NCBI RefSeq assembly: GCF_014698045.1
Contig: NZ_JACJSE010000001.1
Location: 496,001-560,000 of the forward strand
Source of the DNA: Aulosira sp. FACHB-615
GTDB lineage: Bacteria > Cyanobacteriota > Cyanobacteriia > Cyanobacteriales > Nostocaceae
DNA length: 64,000 nt
Reading direction: 5' to 3'
The translations under genes and the position numbers were made by a program. The notes beneath the pieces are model-generated. The model searched no databases. It was not told the DNA's origin and worked only from the letters and a program-made list of their open reading frames with translations. Of this stretch, positions 1-8,720 are shown piece by piece; positions within the stretch are counted from its first letter, which is position 1, and the number at the start of each line of letters is the position of its first letter.

Positions 1-294
1 CAATTAGTCTCCACAGCTTTGCAATTGAATGTTGCCACATTTATTATTGGCCGAGCCATTCAAGGCGTAACAGCCGCATATTTAACCCGCATTGCCGGCA
101 AAAGTTTTATTGAATATTTTCGCCATGATCAAGATTGGGGCGACGGCGGTATGACAGAGGTAGTACAGCGCCAGTTTCAAATGAACCGCCGCGATGAGTT
201 TATTAAAGCTTTTATTCAAGAAGCGATCGCCAAAGTTGTCAAACCTTTACAAGAAAAAGTAGAAGCCCTTGATCAAGATGAAGAAACTCATTAG
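1..294 (+). CDS. GTPase-associated DUF697/YcjF-like protein, C-terminal fragment
   Basis: The frame is open from the first base of the window, so this is the 3' end of a gene that starts upstream. The visible ~97 residues begin with a hydrophobic helix (NVATFIIGRAIQGVTAAYL), followed by RIAGKSFIEYF and a charged, probably helical tail rich in E and K. This resembles the C-terminal end of cyanobacterial membrane-associated GTPases that carry a DUF697 domain. The GTPase domain, if present, lies outside the window. The family call is by remembered similarity only; the internal TTG at 19 is not the real start. Confidence 0.55.
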   Translation, partial: QLVSTALQLNVATFIIGRAIQGVTAAYLTRIAGKSFIEYFRHDQDWGDGGMTEVVQRQFQMNRRDEFIKAFIQEAIAKVVKPLQEKVEALDQDEETH

Positions 295-1046
295 TGCTGA
301 GTTGGATTAGACAAGGTAGAGGGGGGAGACAAGGTAGAAATCTTGCTTCCGTGTCCCCCGTATCTCCCGTGTCTCCCTTGTCCCCCTTGTCCCCCGTGTC
401 TCCCTTGTCTCCCTCATCCCCTAGCCCCTAACCTATTTCATTGTAAACTTTCCACTAAGTAAAAATTACGTAAGTAATGTTGCATCTTCGGATATCAGTA
501 TTGATAAATCCTTACGTAATCAAATACAGAGAGAATTTTCACTGAGATAGTACGGAAATAGGAATTTAATCTTTTCGTAAAATAACCAGATTTTTATTGC
601 CGTTTTCTTTTTCTACTGACAGTATGGAAATATGCAAAGGCAACGATGACAATCGAGCTTTAAGGAACTAGGGAGTTAATTAGAGATGTAAGGCAGCGAG
701 CTAAATTAGTGTACTTATTTAATTGAGCAAGTGCGTAGCCAAAACAGCATTTCTGACATTGCAAAAGCTATTGAACCTCATAATTTCGACTTCTGCTAAT
801 TTGCGTAAATATCGCTTGCACAGCGCGTTTTGTGCTGCTTCGACATGATGCAAATCAGTAGGAAATCACTTAAAAGAAACTACTGAGGTTATCAAGCTGA
901 TTGATATATAACCTGCCGTTAATGCAATAACTTGATGTCTACTTTATGAACTGCTGGAAATTTCTTTCTAGTGCAGAAGTAATTTGGCAAAAAGTTTATT
1001 GACACTCCCCCATTTTATGAAACCTAATTTTGGAGAAATTCAACTC
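295..1046. other. Intergenic region with heptamer-type tandem repeats
   Basis: About 750 bases without a credible gene. The first part (about 310-420) holds degenerate tandem repeats of the CCCTTGTCTC / GACAAGG type, common in intergenic spaces of heterocystous cyanobacteria and seen again near 1806, 3950, 44410, 53340 and 53950. The rest is AT-rich. I see no structured RNA or convincing promoter there. Confidence 0.6.
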
Positions 1047-1676
1047 ATGCTGACAACATCTTACAAAAAACTATCTCAAGCGACTGCTGGTATTGCCCTT
1101 GGTGCTGCAATGTTAGCGACTGTGGGTAATGCTCCTGCACAGGCTGTAACTTTAAAAACATTTAATATTTCTGGACAATTCGCGCCTCAAGCTATTTCTG
1201 GTTCCACTGGAGTAGCTGTAGATTTACAGAATGGTTCTTTTTCTGGAACTTATACAGTAGATATAGACCAACTACCAACTGCTACGAGTGTCCTTTTAAA
1301 TGACTGGTCTATTGTTCTCAAAGATGCTTCTAACAATATTTTGAGAACATTTTCTAGCAGCTTGCTGGGACACACTGGTCAAGTCATGCAGAATAGTTTG
1401 CTATTTAGTAACAACATAGGTACAAACGAAGGTGAAGTCACAGAAAGTTTAGGATTAACATTTCCCTCTGGTTTTACAGGCTTACCTATGGCTGTTGCAT
1501 CTAGCGGAAGATTCAGTAGTGTTATAGATATCAACGATACTTTAACTGCTGGAAGAATAGCAATCACATCTGCAACTGTCAAACCAGTCCCAGAACCTGT
1601 TTCTACTGCTGGTGTTGCTGTGGCTGGTGTTGTGGGTTTATGGATGAAGCGTAAGCAAAAAGCACCAATAGCATAG
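1047..1676 (+). CDS. PEP-CTERM sorting-domain protein
   Basis: A 209-residue exported protein. ATG 1047 is chosen over the upstream TTG (984) because GGAG lies 10 bases before it and translation then begins with a clean signal peptide (basic MLTTSYKK, a hydrophobic stretch, and an AQA cleavage site near residue 35). The middle is a Ser/Thr/Gly-rich beta-type region of unknown function. The C-terminus has the full PEP-CTERM tripartite signal: VPEP, a short hydrophobic helix (VAVAGVVGLWM) and a basic end (KRKQK). Such proteins are processed by an exosortase-type system and released to the envelope or matrix. No exosortase gene is in this window. A terminator hairpin follows. Confidence 0.85.
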   Translation: MLTTSYKKLSQATAGIALGAAMLATVGNAPAQAVTLKTFNISGQFAPQAISGSTGVAVDLQNGSFSGTYTVDIDQLPTATSVLLNDWSIVLKDASNNILRTFSSSLLGHTGQVMQNSLLFSNNIGTNEGEVTESLGLTFPSGFTGLPMAVASSGRFSSVIDINDTLTAGRIAITSATVKPVPEPVSTAGVAVAGVVGLWMKRKQKAPIA

Positions 1677-1756
1677 TTGCATTCCTGAAAGACGGGGATA
1701 ATTCATAAACTGGATTAGCTTGATTGCAGAGTTCTTTTCTACGCAAATACGCACTG

Positions 1757-1793
1757 GGGTTCCTTCTCTCCTCGCAAAGGAACCCTTTTCTTT
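1757..1793 (+). terminator. Rho-independent terminator after the PEP-CTERM gene
   Basis: Perfect 9-bp arms GGGTTCCTT (1757-1765) and AAGGAACCC (1777-1785) with an 11-base loop, followed by TTTTCTTT. It lies 80 bases after the PEP-CTERM stop on the same strand. Confidence 0.75.
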
Positions 1794-2061
1794 GGGCTAC
1801 CAATCTTCCTTGTCCCCTTTGTCCCCCTTGTCTCTAAATGATGCTTAAGTCCCCTCTGAAAATATTGCCAGTAAAAACACGGCATTGATGGCTCTTTTTG
1901 CGATACTATATTCAATGTTTGGTTAATTTCGATTTATATGTAGTGCATATAGCAAAAAAAAATAAATTTGTGGATAAAAATACGTAAAAATTAATAAGCC
2001 AGGACAACCTTCAGTAAAGCTCAGGTAATTATTTTGCAGGACATCCGGAAACAATCAGGTG
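1794..2061. other. AT-rich leader of the kinase gene
   Basis: Contains a short CCTTGTCCCC-type repeat tract (1806-1836), a single DnaA-box-like TGTGGATAA (1969-1977) and AT-rich sequence up to the kinase start. Nothing here can be assigned as a promoter with confidence. Confidence 0.4.
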
Positions 2062-3864
2062 ATGTCTGAAAAGTTATATGCGGACTTACTAAGTAACCAG
2101 CTTATGAGCCACTACATGATCGGTAAAGTACTACAATCACGGTACCAAATCGTTGAAAGTCTGGGTGCAGGGGTGTTTGGACAGACATATACTGCTATTG
2201 ACATTGAATACCCAGAAAACCCTAAATATGTCGTGAAGCAGTTGAAAACTCACAATTGCCAAACCAGCTATTTAGAAACTTTAAGGTTACATTTCCTGAC
2301 GGAAACAGAAACTCTCAAGCGTCTGGGTAGCCATTGCCAAATTCCAGAACTCATCGCCTGCTTTGAAGAACATGAGCGACTGTATTTGGTACAGGAGTTT
2401 GTGGAAGGACATGATTTAACAGCCGAACTACCCATCAATCAAATGTGGGGATGTTTGTGGGGTGAAAGTGAAGTTGTGGAATTTTTAGAGGATGTTTTGC
2501 AAATTTTAGAATTTGTTCATTCTCAAGGCGTGATTCATTGTGATATTAAACCAGAAAATTTAATTAGACGCTGTATTGATGGCAAACTGGTTTTAATTGA
2601 CTTTGGTTCTATCCAGTCGGTGAAGTTTTCTTTAGATACAGAATTGCCTATTGATTGGATTCCTGTAACATCTTTGGGTTACATTCCACCAGAGCAATTT
2701 ATTGGTCAAACAAGACCTAATAGTGATATTTATGCTTTGGGGATGATTGCTATTCAGGCGCTGACAGGTTTAGAACCGTTACAGTTTAAAGTTGATCCCC
2801 AAACGAATGAGATTATTTGGCGTTTACCAGATACTCAGGTGAGTGATTATTTAGCTGTTATTCTCAGCCAAATGATCCGCTATGATTTTCAAGAACGCTT
2901 TCAGTCGGCGGGTGAGGTATTGCGTATCCTCAAACAAATGCGCCATGAAACTCAGCTATCTCAAGTTTTACCAATATCAGAGCATGAACCGTCAGAACTG
3001 GTAAGGGCGAATGATGAGACACAGCAAAATTTCACCATTAATAATTTAGCGCCCCTGATGACAGGGATGAAAATTGGACTAGCGGCTAATTCTTTGTTGA
3101 TGGGGTTTGGTGTTTATTCTTTAGTGAATAATTCGCCTGCATATTCAGAAAACGAAACTTTATATAAAGCGACGGAAAACTATCAAGCTGGAGATTTACA
3201 AGGTGCGATCGCTCTGGCTAAGTCCATTCCATCTTATAGTAATGTTTATCCTGAAGTACAAGCGACTATTGAAGTTTGGCAACAACAATGGCTGCAAGCG
3301 GCGGAACAATATTTATTAGCCGAACAAGCTTTGAACGAGGGTAGATGGTCTGATGTTTTTAAAACAGCTAATCTCGTTCCTGATATTTTATATTGGCAAT
3401 CCAAAACACAACTACTCGTACAAAAAGCCAGAGTCAATCTCGAAAGCCAAAGCCAAAGTTTACTAGCGAAAGCTTATGCAAAGGCGGAAGCGCGAGATTT
3501 TTCCAGCGCCTTAGAATATCTGCGCCAAATTCCCCAAGAAAGTTCGGCTGGGGCGATCGTGCAGAGAAAATTAACCGAGTATAATCACAAACGACAGATT
3601 AGAGCCGCTTACTTTTTACAAAATGCTTATAAAAAAGCAGCTTTTGGCGACTTTGATAGTGCAGTTAAGTTTCTGCGCCAAATTCCCAAAAACACAAAAG
3701 TATATGCTCAAGCTCAAGCTAAATTGCAAGAATACACTCAAAAGCAACGTTGGCAAACTCGCACTCAAGAATTAGCATTTGATGTAGATTCACCTAAAAA
3801 AAATACCACTAAACTGATCAATTCTCATTTCGACTATCAACTACAAGAAGTAAATATTCGCTAG
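2062..3864 (+). CDS. Serine/threonine protein kinase with TM segment and C-terminal helical repeats
   Basis: A 600-residue Hanks-type kinase. The domain runs from about residue 28 to 290: glycine loop GAGVFG (35-40), ATP lysine in VVKQL (59), catalytic loop HCDIKPEN (159-166, with HCD in place of the HRD of animal kinases) and DFG (180-182). A single hydrophobic segment follows near 335-355, so the C-terminal ~240 residues are probably outside the cytoplasm. That region holds at least three imperfect helical repeats with the signature AL-x2-L-x2-IP ... KL-x2-Y. A GTG precedes the ATG at 2059; starts at 2104 or 2119 are also possible. The substrate is unknown. The repeats resemble those in the unlinked gene at 47423. 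Confidence 0.88.
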   Translation: MSEKLYADLLSNQLMSHYMIGKVLQSRYQIVESLGAGVFGQTYTAIDIEYPENPKYVVKQLKTHNCQTSYLETLRLHFLTETETLKRLGSHCQIPELIACFEEHERLYLVQEFVEGHDLTAELPINQMWGCLWGESEVVEFLEDVLQILEFVHSQGVIHCDIKPENLIRRCIDGKLVLIDFGSIQSVKFSLDTELPIDWIPVTSLGYIPPEQFIGQTRPNSDIYALGMIAIQALTGLEPLQFKVDPQTNEIIWRLPDTQVSDYLAVILSQMIRYDFQERFQSAGEVLRILKQMRHETQLSQVLPISEHEPSELVRANDETQQNFTINNLAPLMTGMKIGLAANSLLMGFGVYSLVNNSPAYSENETLYKATENYQAGDLQGAIALAKSIPSYSNVYPEVQATIEVWQQQWLQAAEQYLLAEQALNEGRWSDVFKTANLVPDILYWQSKTQLLVQKARVNLESQSQSLLAKAYAKAEARDFSSALEYLRQIPQESSAGAIVQRKLTEYNHKRQIRAAYFLQNAYKKAAFGDFDSAVKFLRQIPKNTKVYAQAQAKLQEYTQKQRWQTRTQELAFDVDSPKKNTTKLINSHFDYQLQEVNIR

Positions 3865-3977
3865 AAGAATAAGGCAAAAGGCAAAAGTAAAAAGGCAAAA
3901 GGCAAAACTCTTTCTCCCCCTGCCGCCTGCGGTTTTTATGATTGATATTATCCCCCCTTGTCTCCCTTGTCTTGCTT

Positions 3978-5648
3978 CTACGCTCCTGGTTTGAAATAAT
4001 CGAGGAGGCGATCGCCTGAATCTGCGCGAATTAATGCTACAACTACATCAGGTAAGGCTGTCAAACTTGGGTAAACCAAATAACGGGGTTCCCAATTAGG
4101 ACGAAACTTGTCTTTGTAGGCGTGTAAGCCTTGGAAGTTATAAAAGCCGTTCAAGTGTTCGTAAAGATAACGCAGCACTTTTTCTAAACGGCGTGACGTG
4201 GAATTTTCCCCGACTCCAGCTAAGGCGGAAAGGCCAAAATTAAAGCTGTCGTAGCCTTTTTCTTGAAAGTGCTGAAGCAGAGAAGTAAACAGAAAATCCA
4301 TCATTCCATTTTCCATTGAGGCACGATGCCGCATCATATCAATGGTAATTTCATTTAGCTGATACTCTGGCAAAATGTTGGTAAACGCTGCAATTCCACC
4401 ATCAGGTGTATGCACAACCGCAATTTCGCAATTTCGCAGATAAGCTTCATCAAACCATCCTAAAGAAAAGCGTTTTTCGGAACCTTGCGCCATCTTTAAC
4501 CATTCATCGCTGACTGATTTCAGTTGATGTAATAAGTCATGATTGATTGGTGGTTGATAAAAACTCACTTGATAGCCGAGTTTAGTTAAACGATTAATTG
4601 ATGGGCGAAAGTTCTTTCCGGCTTTCCCTTGGAGGGTAAAGTTTTTTAGGTCAACGATCGCTTCTTCGCCAATCTTCAGTATTCTAAATCCCAGGGAGAT
4701 ATATAAATCAAGGTCATCGGGCGAGGTTTGATAAAAAGCGGGATACCAGTCATTGCGCTGACAAAACTGCTGAAAGCTGACAATTACCTCTTGACGCTCT
4801 TCAATGGGGCCGATGGGATCTCCGAGAGCGATCGCACCCCGCCCTTTTGGTACATAAGCAATTACACTTTTACCAGAAGGACTAAAAAAATAACTTTTAT
4901 CGCTTAAAAGTGTAATTGCCGCTAAAGAAGAACATCCATAATCTTCTACTATTTTTTTGGCTTTTTGCTGCTCAATTAAAGTTGCTGGATTCTGTAAAAA
5001 TACAGGCTGTAACAACATCACCACAGCAAATGTAATTGTACTGGCAGCAATAATATAAATAGAATCAGCAAAGAATTCCCCAAATCTAGTTTTTGGTTGT
5101 AAGCCCCAATTATCCTCAGTAAAAAACATTGCTAAAGTCTGAAGTAGGGCATTCTTCCAACTAAAATTTTCTGTAAACTTGCCATCTAATAAATAAAATC
5201 CGATTGTGCCGTAAGCTAAGGTAAACAGCAACGCTCCCATTAAGACTCGCACACCCCTAGCAATAGAAGGTCGGTCTGATTGGGCTGTAAACACATGGCG
5301 CATCAAAATCAATTGTGTTAGCAAAATTCCTGATAATATACTTTCTTCGTAATCTAATCCTTTAATTAAATGGCTCAGAATCGAAATAACTAGTAATCCA
5401 ATAGTTAATAGCCAAGCAACTCGCTTACGGCGTAATAAATTAGTTGCCAAAGTCAATAATATAAACCCTGTTAAGGCAGCAAATACATGACCAGTTACCC
5501 GAATTTCAAAGGGTAAAAAATCTTTTAACCAATGATTACGACCATACAAGGTGGGTGTAACTGCGGACAAAACATTGACTACGCCGACTAACCCTGTTAA
5601 GAAACCGACACTCCAAATTCCAATCTTATTTTTTAAGTTTTTATTCAT
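3978..5648 (-). CDS. Phosphatidylglycerol lysyltransferase-like protein (MprF C-terminal half, DUF2156)
   Basis: 556 residues. The first ~235 residues contain about six hydrophobic helices. The rest is the DUF2156 acyltransferase-like domain of MprF enzymes, which transfer an amino acid from aminoacyl-tRNA to a membrane lipid. Family hallmarks visible are ALGDPIGP, GFRILKIGEEAIVDL, GKNFRPSINR, FSLGWF, a DMMRH...GMMDFLF block and FNFGLSALAGVG. It lacks the N-terminal eight-helix flippase domain of full-length MprF (~840 residues); a separate protein matching that domain is encoded divergently at 8721. It is downstream of two exported esterases on the same strand, with a 246-base gap that now contains a MITE. 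The amino acid and lipid substrates cannot be read from the sequence. Confidence 0.85.
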   Translation of the reverse strand: MNKNLKNKIGIWSVGFLTGLVGVVNVLSAVTPTLYGRNHWLKDFLPFEIRVTGHVFAALTGFILLTLATNLLRRKRVAWLLTIGLLVISILSHLIKGLDYEESILSGILLTQLILMRHVFTAQSDRPSIARGVRVLMGALLFTLAYGTIGFYLLDGKFTENFSWKNALLQTLAMFFTEDNWGLQPKTRFGEFFADSIYIIAASTITFAVVMLLQPVFLQNPATLIEQQKAKKIVEDYGCSSLAAITLLSDKSYFFSPSGKSVIAYVPKGRGAIALGDPIGPIEERQEVIVSFQQFCQRNDWYPAFYQTSPDDLDLYISLGFRILKIGEEAIVDLKNFTLQGKAGKNFRPSINRLTKLGYQVSFYQPPINHDLLHQLKSVSDEWLKMAQGSEKRFSLGWFDEAYLRNCEIAVVHTPDGGIAAFTNILPEYQLNEITIDMMRHRASMENGMMDFLFTSLLQHFQEKGYDSFNFGLSALAGVGENSTSRRLEKVLRYLYEHLNGFYNFQGLHAYKDKFRPNWEPRYLVYPSLTALPDVVVALIRADSGDRLLDYFKPGA

Positions 5649-5733
5649 CAGCTTTCAACTTAAATCAATATGTTTTATCAGCGTCAACTTACGTTTAATG
5701 ATTTATGCTTAAGAATTCAAAATCATTAATTAC

Positions 5734-5851
5734 AGGACTTACGCAAAATCATGAAAAAACGAACCGCAAAGAGCGCATAGACGCGATAGCGGCTTCCCGC
5801 AGGGTAGGACACGAAGTTAAGAGAATTTGAGAGGGTTATTGCGTAAGTCCT
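5734..5851. repeat. 118-bp MITE-like element with perfect 13-bp terminal inverted repeats
   Basis: Ends are AGGACTTACGCAA (5734-5746) and its exact reverse complement (5839-5851). A second copy lies at 17607-17724. Inside, at 5778-5806, sits a second short repeat (core AGCGGCTTCCCGCAGG) placed differently from where it sits in the other copy. No ORF is present, so any movement would depend on a transposase elsewhere. Confidence 0.8.
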
Positions 5852-5894
5852 AAATTAATCAGAATTCCTGCTCAATTATGAATTTTGGATTATT

Positions 5895-6797
5895 TTATTT
5901 TTTAAATGTTTTAAATTGTTCTCCCACATAAGCCAGAGAGTCTTTTAAATGCTTGTGAAAATAATTCCAACCAACATCTGCACCAGATAAACCATGACCT
6001 CCAGGAAAAGCATAGAATACGTTAGCAATATCTAAATTATTTAATGTTTGATGAAAAATTTTAGTAGAAGCCAAGAAATTCTGATCATTCAACCCCGCAT
6101 CAAGATATATTCGTAATCGTTTTCTATCAGCAGTTGATAACTGTTGGACGATTTGTAATGGACTATTTTGCGCCCCACTACTGTCGGTAAAGTAACCGCT
6201 ATGACTAAATAATATATTGAAGTTGTTGAGATAGCGTAACCCAATATTAAATGCGCCCCATCCACCAGAAGATAGACCACCCAACGCCCAAAATTCTGGG
6301 TTTTCTAGAGTCTGGTAACGAGACTTAACAACTTGGACTAATTCTGCACCAATTAAAGTCCCAATTTTGCCATTCGGCCCGTCATAATAATCAGGGTCAT
6401 ATAAAGGGCTAGAACCACGGTTATCATTGCCATCGGGAGTAATAATAATTGATGGTGGTAATTTGCCACTTTTATACAATTCATGTAGTACGTTTATGAT
6501 GGCATATTTATCAGCATAGGCACGCGCATCATCGTGACCACCATGTAATAAGAAAATCACGGGGTAGCGAGTTTTGGAATTTTTTTGATAGTTGGGCGGT
6601 AAAATCACGCCATATTGACGGACTGTACCCATAGCTTGGGAGTTGAAGGTTTCTAGCTGAAATTTTAAGCCTGTATCTGCTTGTTGTGGGGGTGGGTCGA
6701 ATTGTGGTGCGCCTAAGATAAAAACATAATAATATGCAGCACCTGTAAGAATGGCGATCGCTCCTGCTAAACTCAAAAATAATTTCGGAATTTTCAT
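5895..6797 (-). CDS. Exported esterase, Esterase D/feruloyl-esterase fold, membrane-anchored
   Basis: 300 residues from ATG 6797; an upstream TTG (6806) would overlap the preceding stop. An N-terminal hydrophobic helix (about residues 6-30) looks like an uncleaved anchor or signal peptide. The alpha/beta hydrolase domain shows the oxyanion region FLLHGGHDD, nucleophile elbow GLSSGG, a candidate acid in DAGLND and the histidine in PGGHG. It is a tandem paralog of the next gene upstream (6803-7762), with only 5 bases between stop and start, so the two are almost certainly co-transcribed. The context with MprF-type genes suggests an envelope ester, possibly an aminoacyl lipid, as substrate; this is inference. 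Confidence 0.82.
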   Translation of the reverse strand: MKIPKLFLSLAGAIAILTGAAYYYVFILGAPQFDPPPQQADTGLKFQLETFNSQAMGTVRQYGVILPPNYQKNSKTRYPVIFLLHGGHDDARAYADKYAIINVLHELYKSGKLPPSIIITPDGNDNRGSSPLYDPDYYDGPNGKIGTLIGAELVQVVKSRYQTLENPEFWALGGLSSGGWGAFNIGLRYLNNFNILFSHSGYFTDSSGAQNSPLQIVQQLSTADRKRLRIYLDAGLNDQNFLASTKIFHQTLNNLDIANVFYAFPGGHGLSGADVGWNYFHKHLKDSLAYVGEQFKTFKK

Positions 6798-6802
6798 AAA
6801 TT

Positions 6803-7762
6803 TCAATTTACTTTCTGTTTTTTCGGCTGAGAAATTCCTAAATTATCCGCAGCGTGAGCGATTTCCGCAATCCGAAACTGTTCACCTACAAATGTCAAAG
6901 AATCAGCTAAATGTTCTCGCCAATATTGCCAAGTATGACTACCAGGAAATTGCTGTAATAGATTGTAAATTTTTTGCTGATTCAGGACTTTTGAAAATTC
7001 TTTGGCATCATCGAGTTCTTCCGTATCAGACGTACCGGAATCTAAATAAATTCGCAATCTTTTTTTGGCTTGATTTGGTAGAGTTTTAATATAGCTAATT
7101 GGGCTATTTTGCGGGCCACTTTTATCTTGAAAATAGCCACTATGACTAAATAAAATTGAAAAGTTTTGTAAGTTATGTAACCCTACATTCATTGCACCCC
7201 AACCACCAGAAGATAATCCTCCCATTGCCCAAAAATCAGGATTAGGTAAAGTGCGATAACGCTGCTGCACTACTTTTACCAGTTCATCACCTACGGCTGT
7301 CGCAACTTTACCATTGGGGCCGTCGATATATTGAGGGTCAAAATAGGGGCTAGAGCCGCGTTTATCATTACCGTCGGGAGTGATAATAATACTGGGTGGT
7401 AATTTACCTGTAGTGTATAGTTTGGTTAGGGTTTTGAGGGCTTGTCCTTTCTTTTCGCTAAACCAATCAAGCGGTTCACCGTGACCACCGTGGAGAAGAA
7501 AAATTACGGGATAACGTTGTTGGGGATGTTGTTCATACCCAGGAGGTAAAGATACTCCATAAGTGCGTTTTCCTGGCATAGCTTGGCTATCGTAAGATTC
7601 GATTTGATAAGTTAAAGGGGTAGCCAAAGTGTTAACATCTGGTTGCGCTGGTAAGATAGAAACCTTTATTGGTGTGGGTTTAGCGGCTATACCTTGGGAA
7701 TAGTTACAGCCAACTAAAGTGAATGCCGAAATCAAGATTACTAAGGTTTTTTTGTAATTCAT
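6803..7762 (-). CDS. Esterase lipoprotein, paralog of the downstream gene
   Basis: 319 residues from ATG 7762; the frame extends to a TTG at 7771. The start MNYKKTLVILISAFTLVGCN has a basic n-region, a hydrophobic core and a lipobox (LVGC), so it should be a lipid-anchored envelope protein. It shares long near-identical blocks with its neighbour: RYPVIFLLHGGH, GKLPPSIIITPDGND, GGLSSGGWGA and FSHSGYF. The Ser nucleophile is in GLSSGG; a His (PGSHTW) is near the C-terminus. Nine bases separate it from the upstream hydrolase gene. One copy carries a lipobox and the other a plain anchor, which suggests duplication followed by different anchoring. Confidence 0.83.
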   Translation of the reverse strand: MNYKKTLVILISAFTLVGCNYSQGIAAKPTPIKVSILPAQPDVNTLATPLTYQIESYDSQAMPGKRTYGVSLPPGYEQHPQQRYPVIFLLHGGHGEPLDWFSEKKGQALKTLTKLYTTGKLPPSIIITPDGNDKRGSSPYFDPQYIDGPNGKVATAVGDELVKVVQQRYRTLPNPDFWAMGGLSSGGWGAMNVGLHNLQNFSILFSHSGYFQDKSGPQNSPISYIKTLPNQAKKRLRIYLDSGTSDTEELDDAKEFSKVLNQQKIYNLLQQFPGSHTWQYWREHLADSLTFVGEQFRIAEIAHAADNLGISQPKKQKVN

Positions 7763-7771
7763 GTTGAGCAA

Positions 7772-8605
7772 TTAAGAATAAACTTGTTGTGTTAACCAAT
7801 TTGCGATCGCCTGATTAACTAACTCGGCACATTCCGCTATAACCAGATGTCCAGCTTCGACAAAATGTAAATGAGTACCATTCACAAAATGATTTGTTAA
7901 TTCTTCTCCCATTTTTTGAGTAAACATTGGGTCTTTTCCCGCAGTAATTACCAAGGTGGGAATATGCAGATGCTGTGGTAAGAAATGGCGGACAAAAAAG
8001 TTATAATCCCAAAAAATTTCTAAAGATTTGTAGGCATCAAAATCTGTCGGTACAGGATTTTCTGCAAAAAACCTTTCCATAACTTTGTGACGGTAAGAAG
8101 TAGAAAGGAAGTTGTTGAAAACTTGCACACTTGGTAAATGGTAAAGATGTCTCCCACCCCAAGCCATCAATTTCATCAGGGGAATTTCCCACCAAGGTGC
8201 TAAATCATGAGTACCACCAGCAATAGCAATTATCGCACTCACTCTATGGTGTTGGGCAAATTCTAAACCAATAGGAACACCATAACTATGACAGCAAAGC
8301 ACAGGTGATTTAATCTCAAACTTGTGCAGCAAACGCGATAAATCTCGGCAATGTCTTCCAATAGAATAGCGCGAGTAACGACTAGATTTTCCATGTCCAG
8401 CCAAATCATAAGCGAGAACTTCCCAGCCTTGATTGTGGGCAAATTCATACTGGTTTCTAAAGTTAAAATGATTGCCCATTCCGCCGTGAATAAAAACTAT
8501 TGCCGGAGTTATACCAGGATTATGGCAAACTTGTAAATTTACTCCTCGCCGCAGATGAATTGAGGAACCAATTAAAGCATCTATAAAACAGTCATCATCT
8601 GTCAT
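7772..8605 (-). CDS. Alpha/beta hydrolase
   Basis: 277 residues with no signal peptide, so probably cytoplasmic. Visible elements of the fold are FIHGGMGNHFNF (oxyanion region), YDLAGHGKS, nucleophile elbow CHSYG, candidate acid in TAGKDPMF and the histidine in EAGHLVI. It is the first gene of a same-strand run (hydrolase, lipoprotein esterase, anchored esterase, lipid aminoacyltransferase). The divergent flippase-like gene starts 115 bases away. The substrate is unknown; generic relatives include haloperoxidase-like and lipase-like hydrolases. Confidence 0.85.
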   Translation of the reverse strand: MTDDDCFIDALIGSSIHLRRGVNLQVCHNPGITPAIVFIHGGMGNHFNFRNQYEFAHNQGWEVLAYDLAGHGKSSRYSRYSIGRHCRDLSRLLHKFEIKSPVLCCHSYGVPIGLEFAQHHRVSAIIAIAGGTHDLAPWWEIPLMKLMAWGGRHLYHLPSVQVFNNFLSTSYRHKVMERFFAENPVPTDFDAYKSLEIFWDYNFFVRHFLPQHLHIPTLVITAGKDPMFTQKMGEELTNHFVNGTHLHFVEAGHLVIAECAELVNQAIANWLTQQVYS

Positions 8606-8720
8606 GGAAAGTTGCTACATTACTGAGCTAAACTTTGATGTTGTACATTCAAAGCTTAAGCCTGTGATATGACAATGCTGTGTCAAGGTAATGGAAAATT
8701 TGCGAATTAGGATTTAAATA
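8606..8720. promoter_or_regulatory. Divergent promoter region between hydrolase operon and flippase-like gene
   Basis: These 115 bases must hold the start signals of both the leftward hydrolase/esterase run and the rightward flippase gene. The only symmetric element I see is TGACA-N6-TGTCA (8670-8685), a possible operator. No -10/-35 pair is clear enough to call. Confidence 0.35.

Noticed and set aside
6751..7089. 112-codon plus-strand frame opposite the two esterase genes
   Set aside because: It is a shadow of the esterase genes, whose catalytic motifs are clear on the minus strand.
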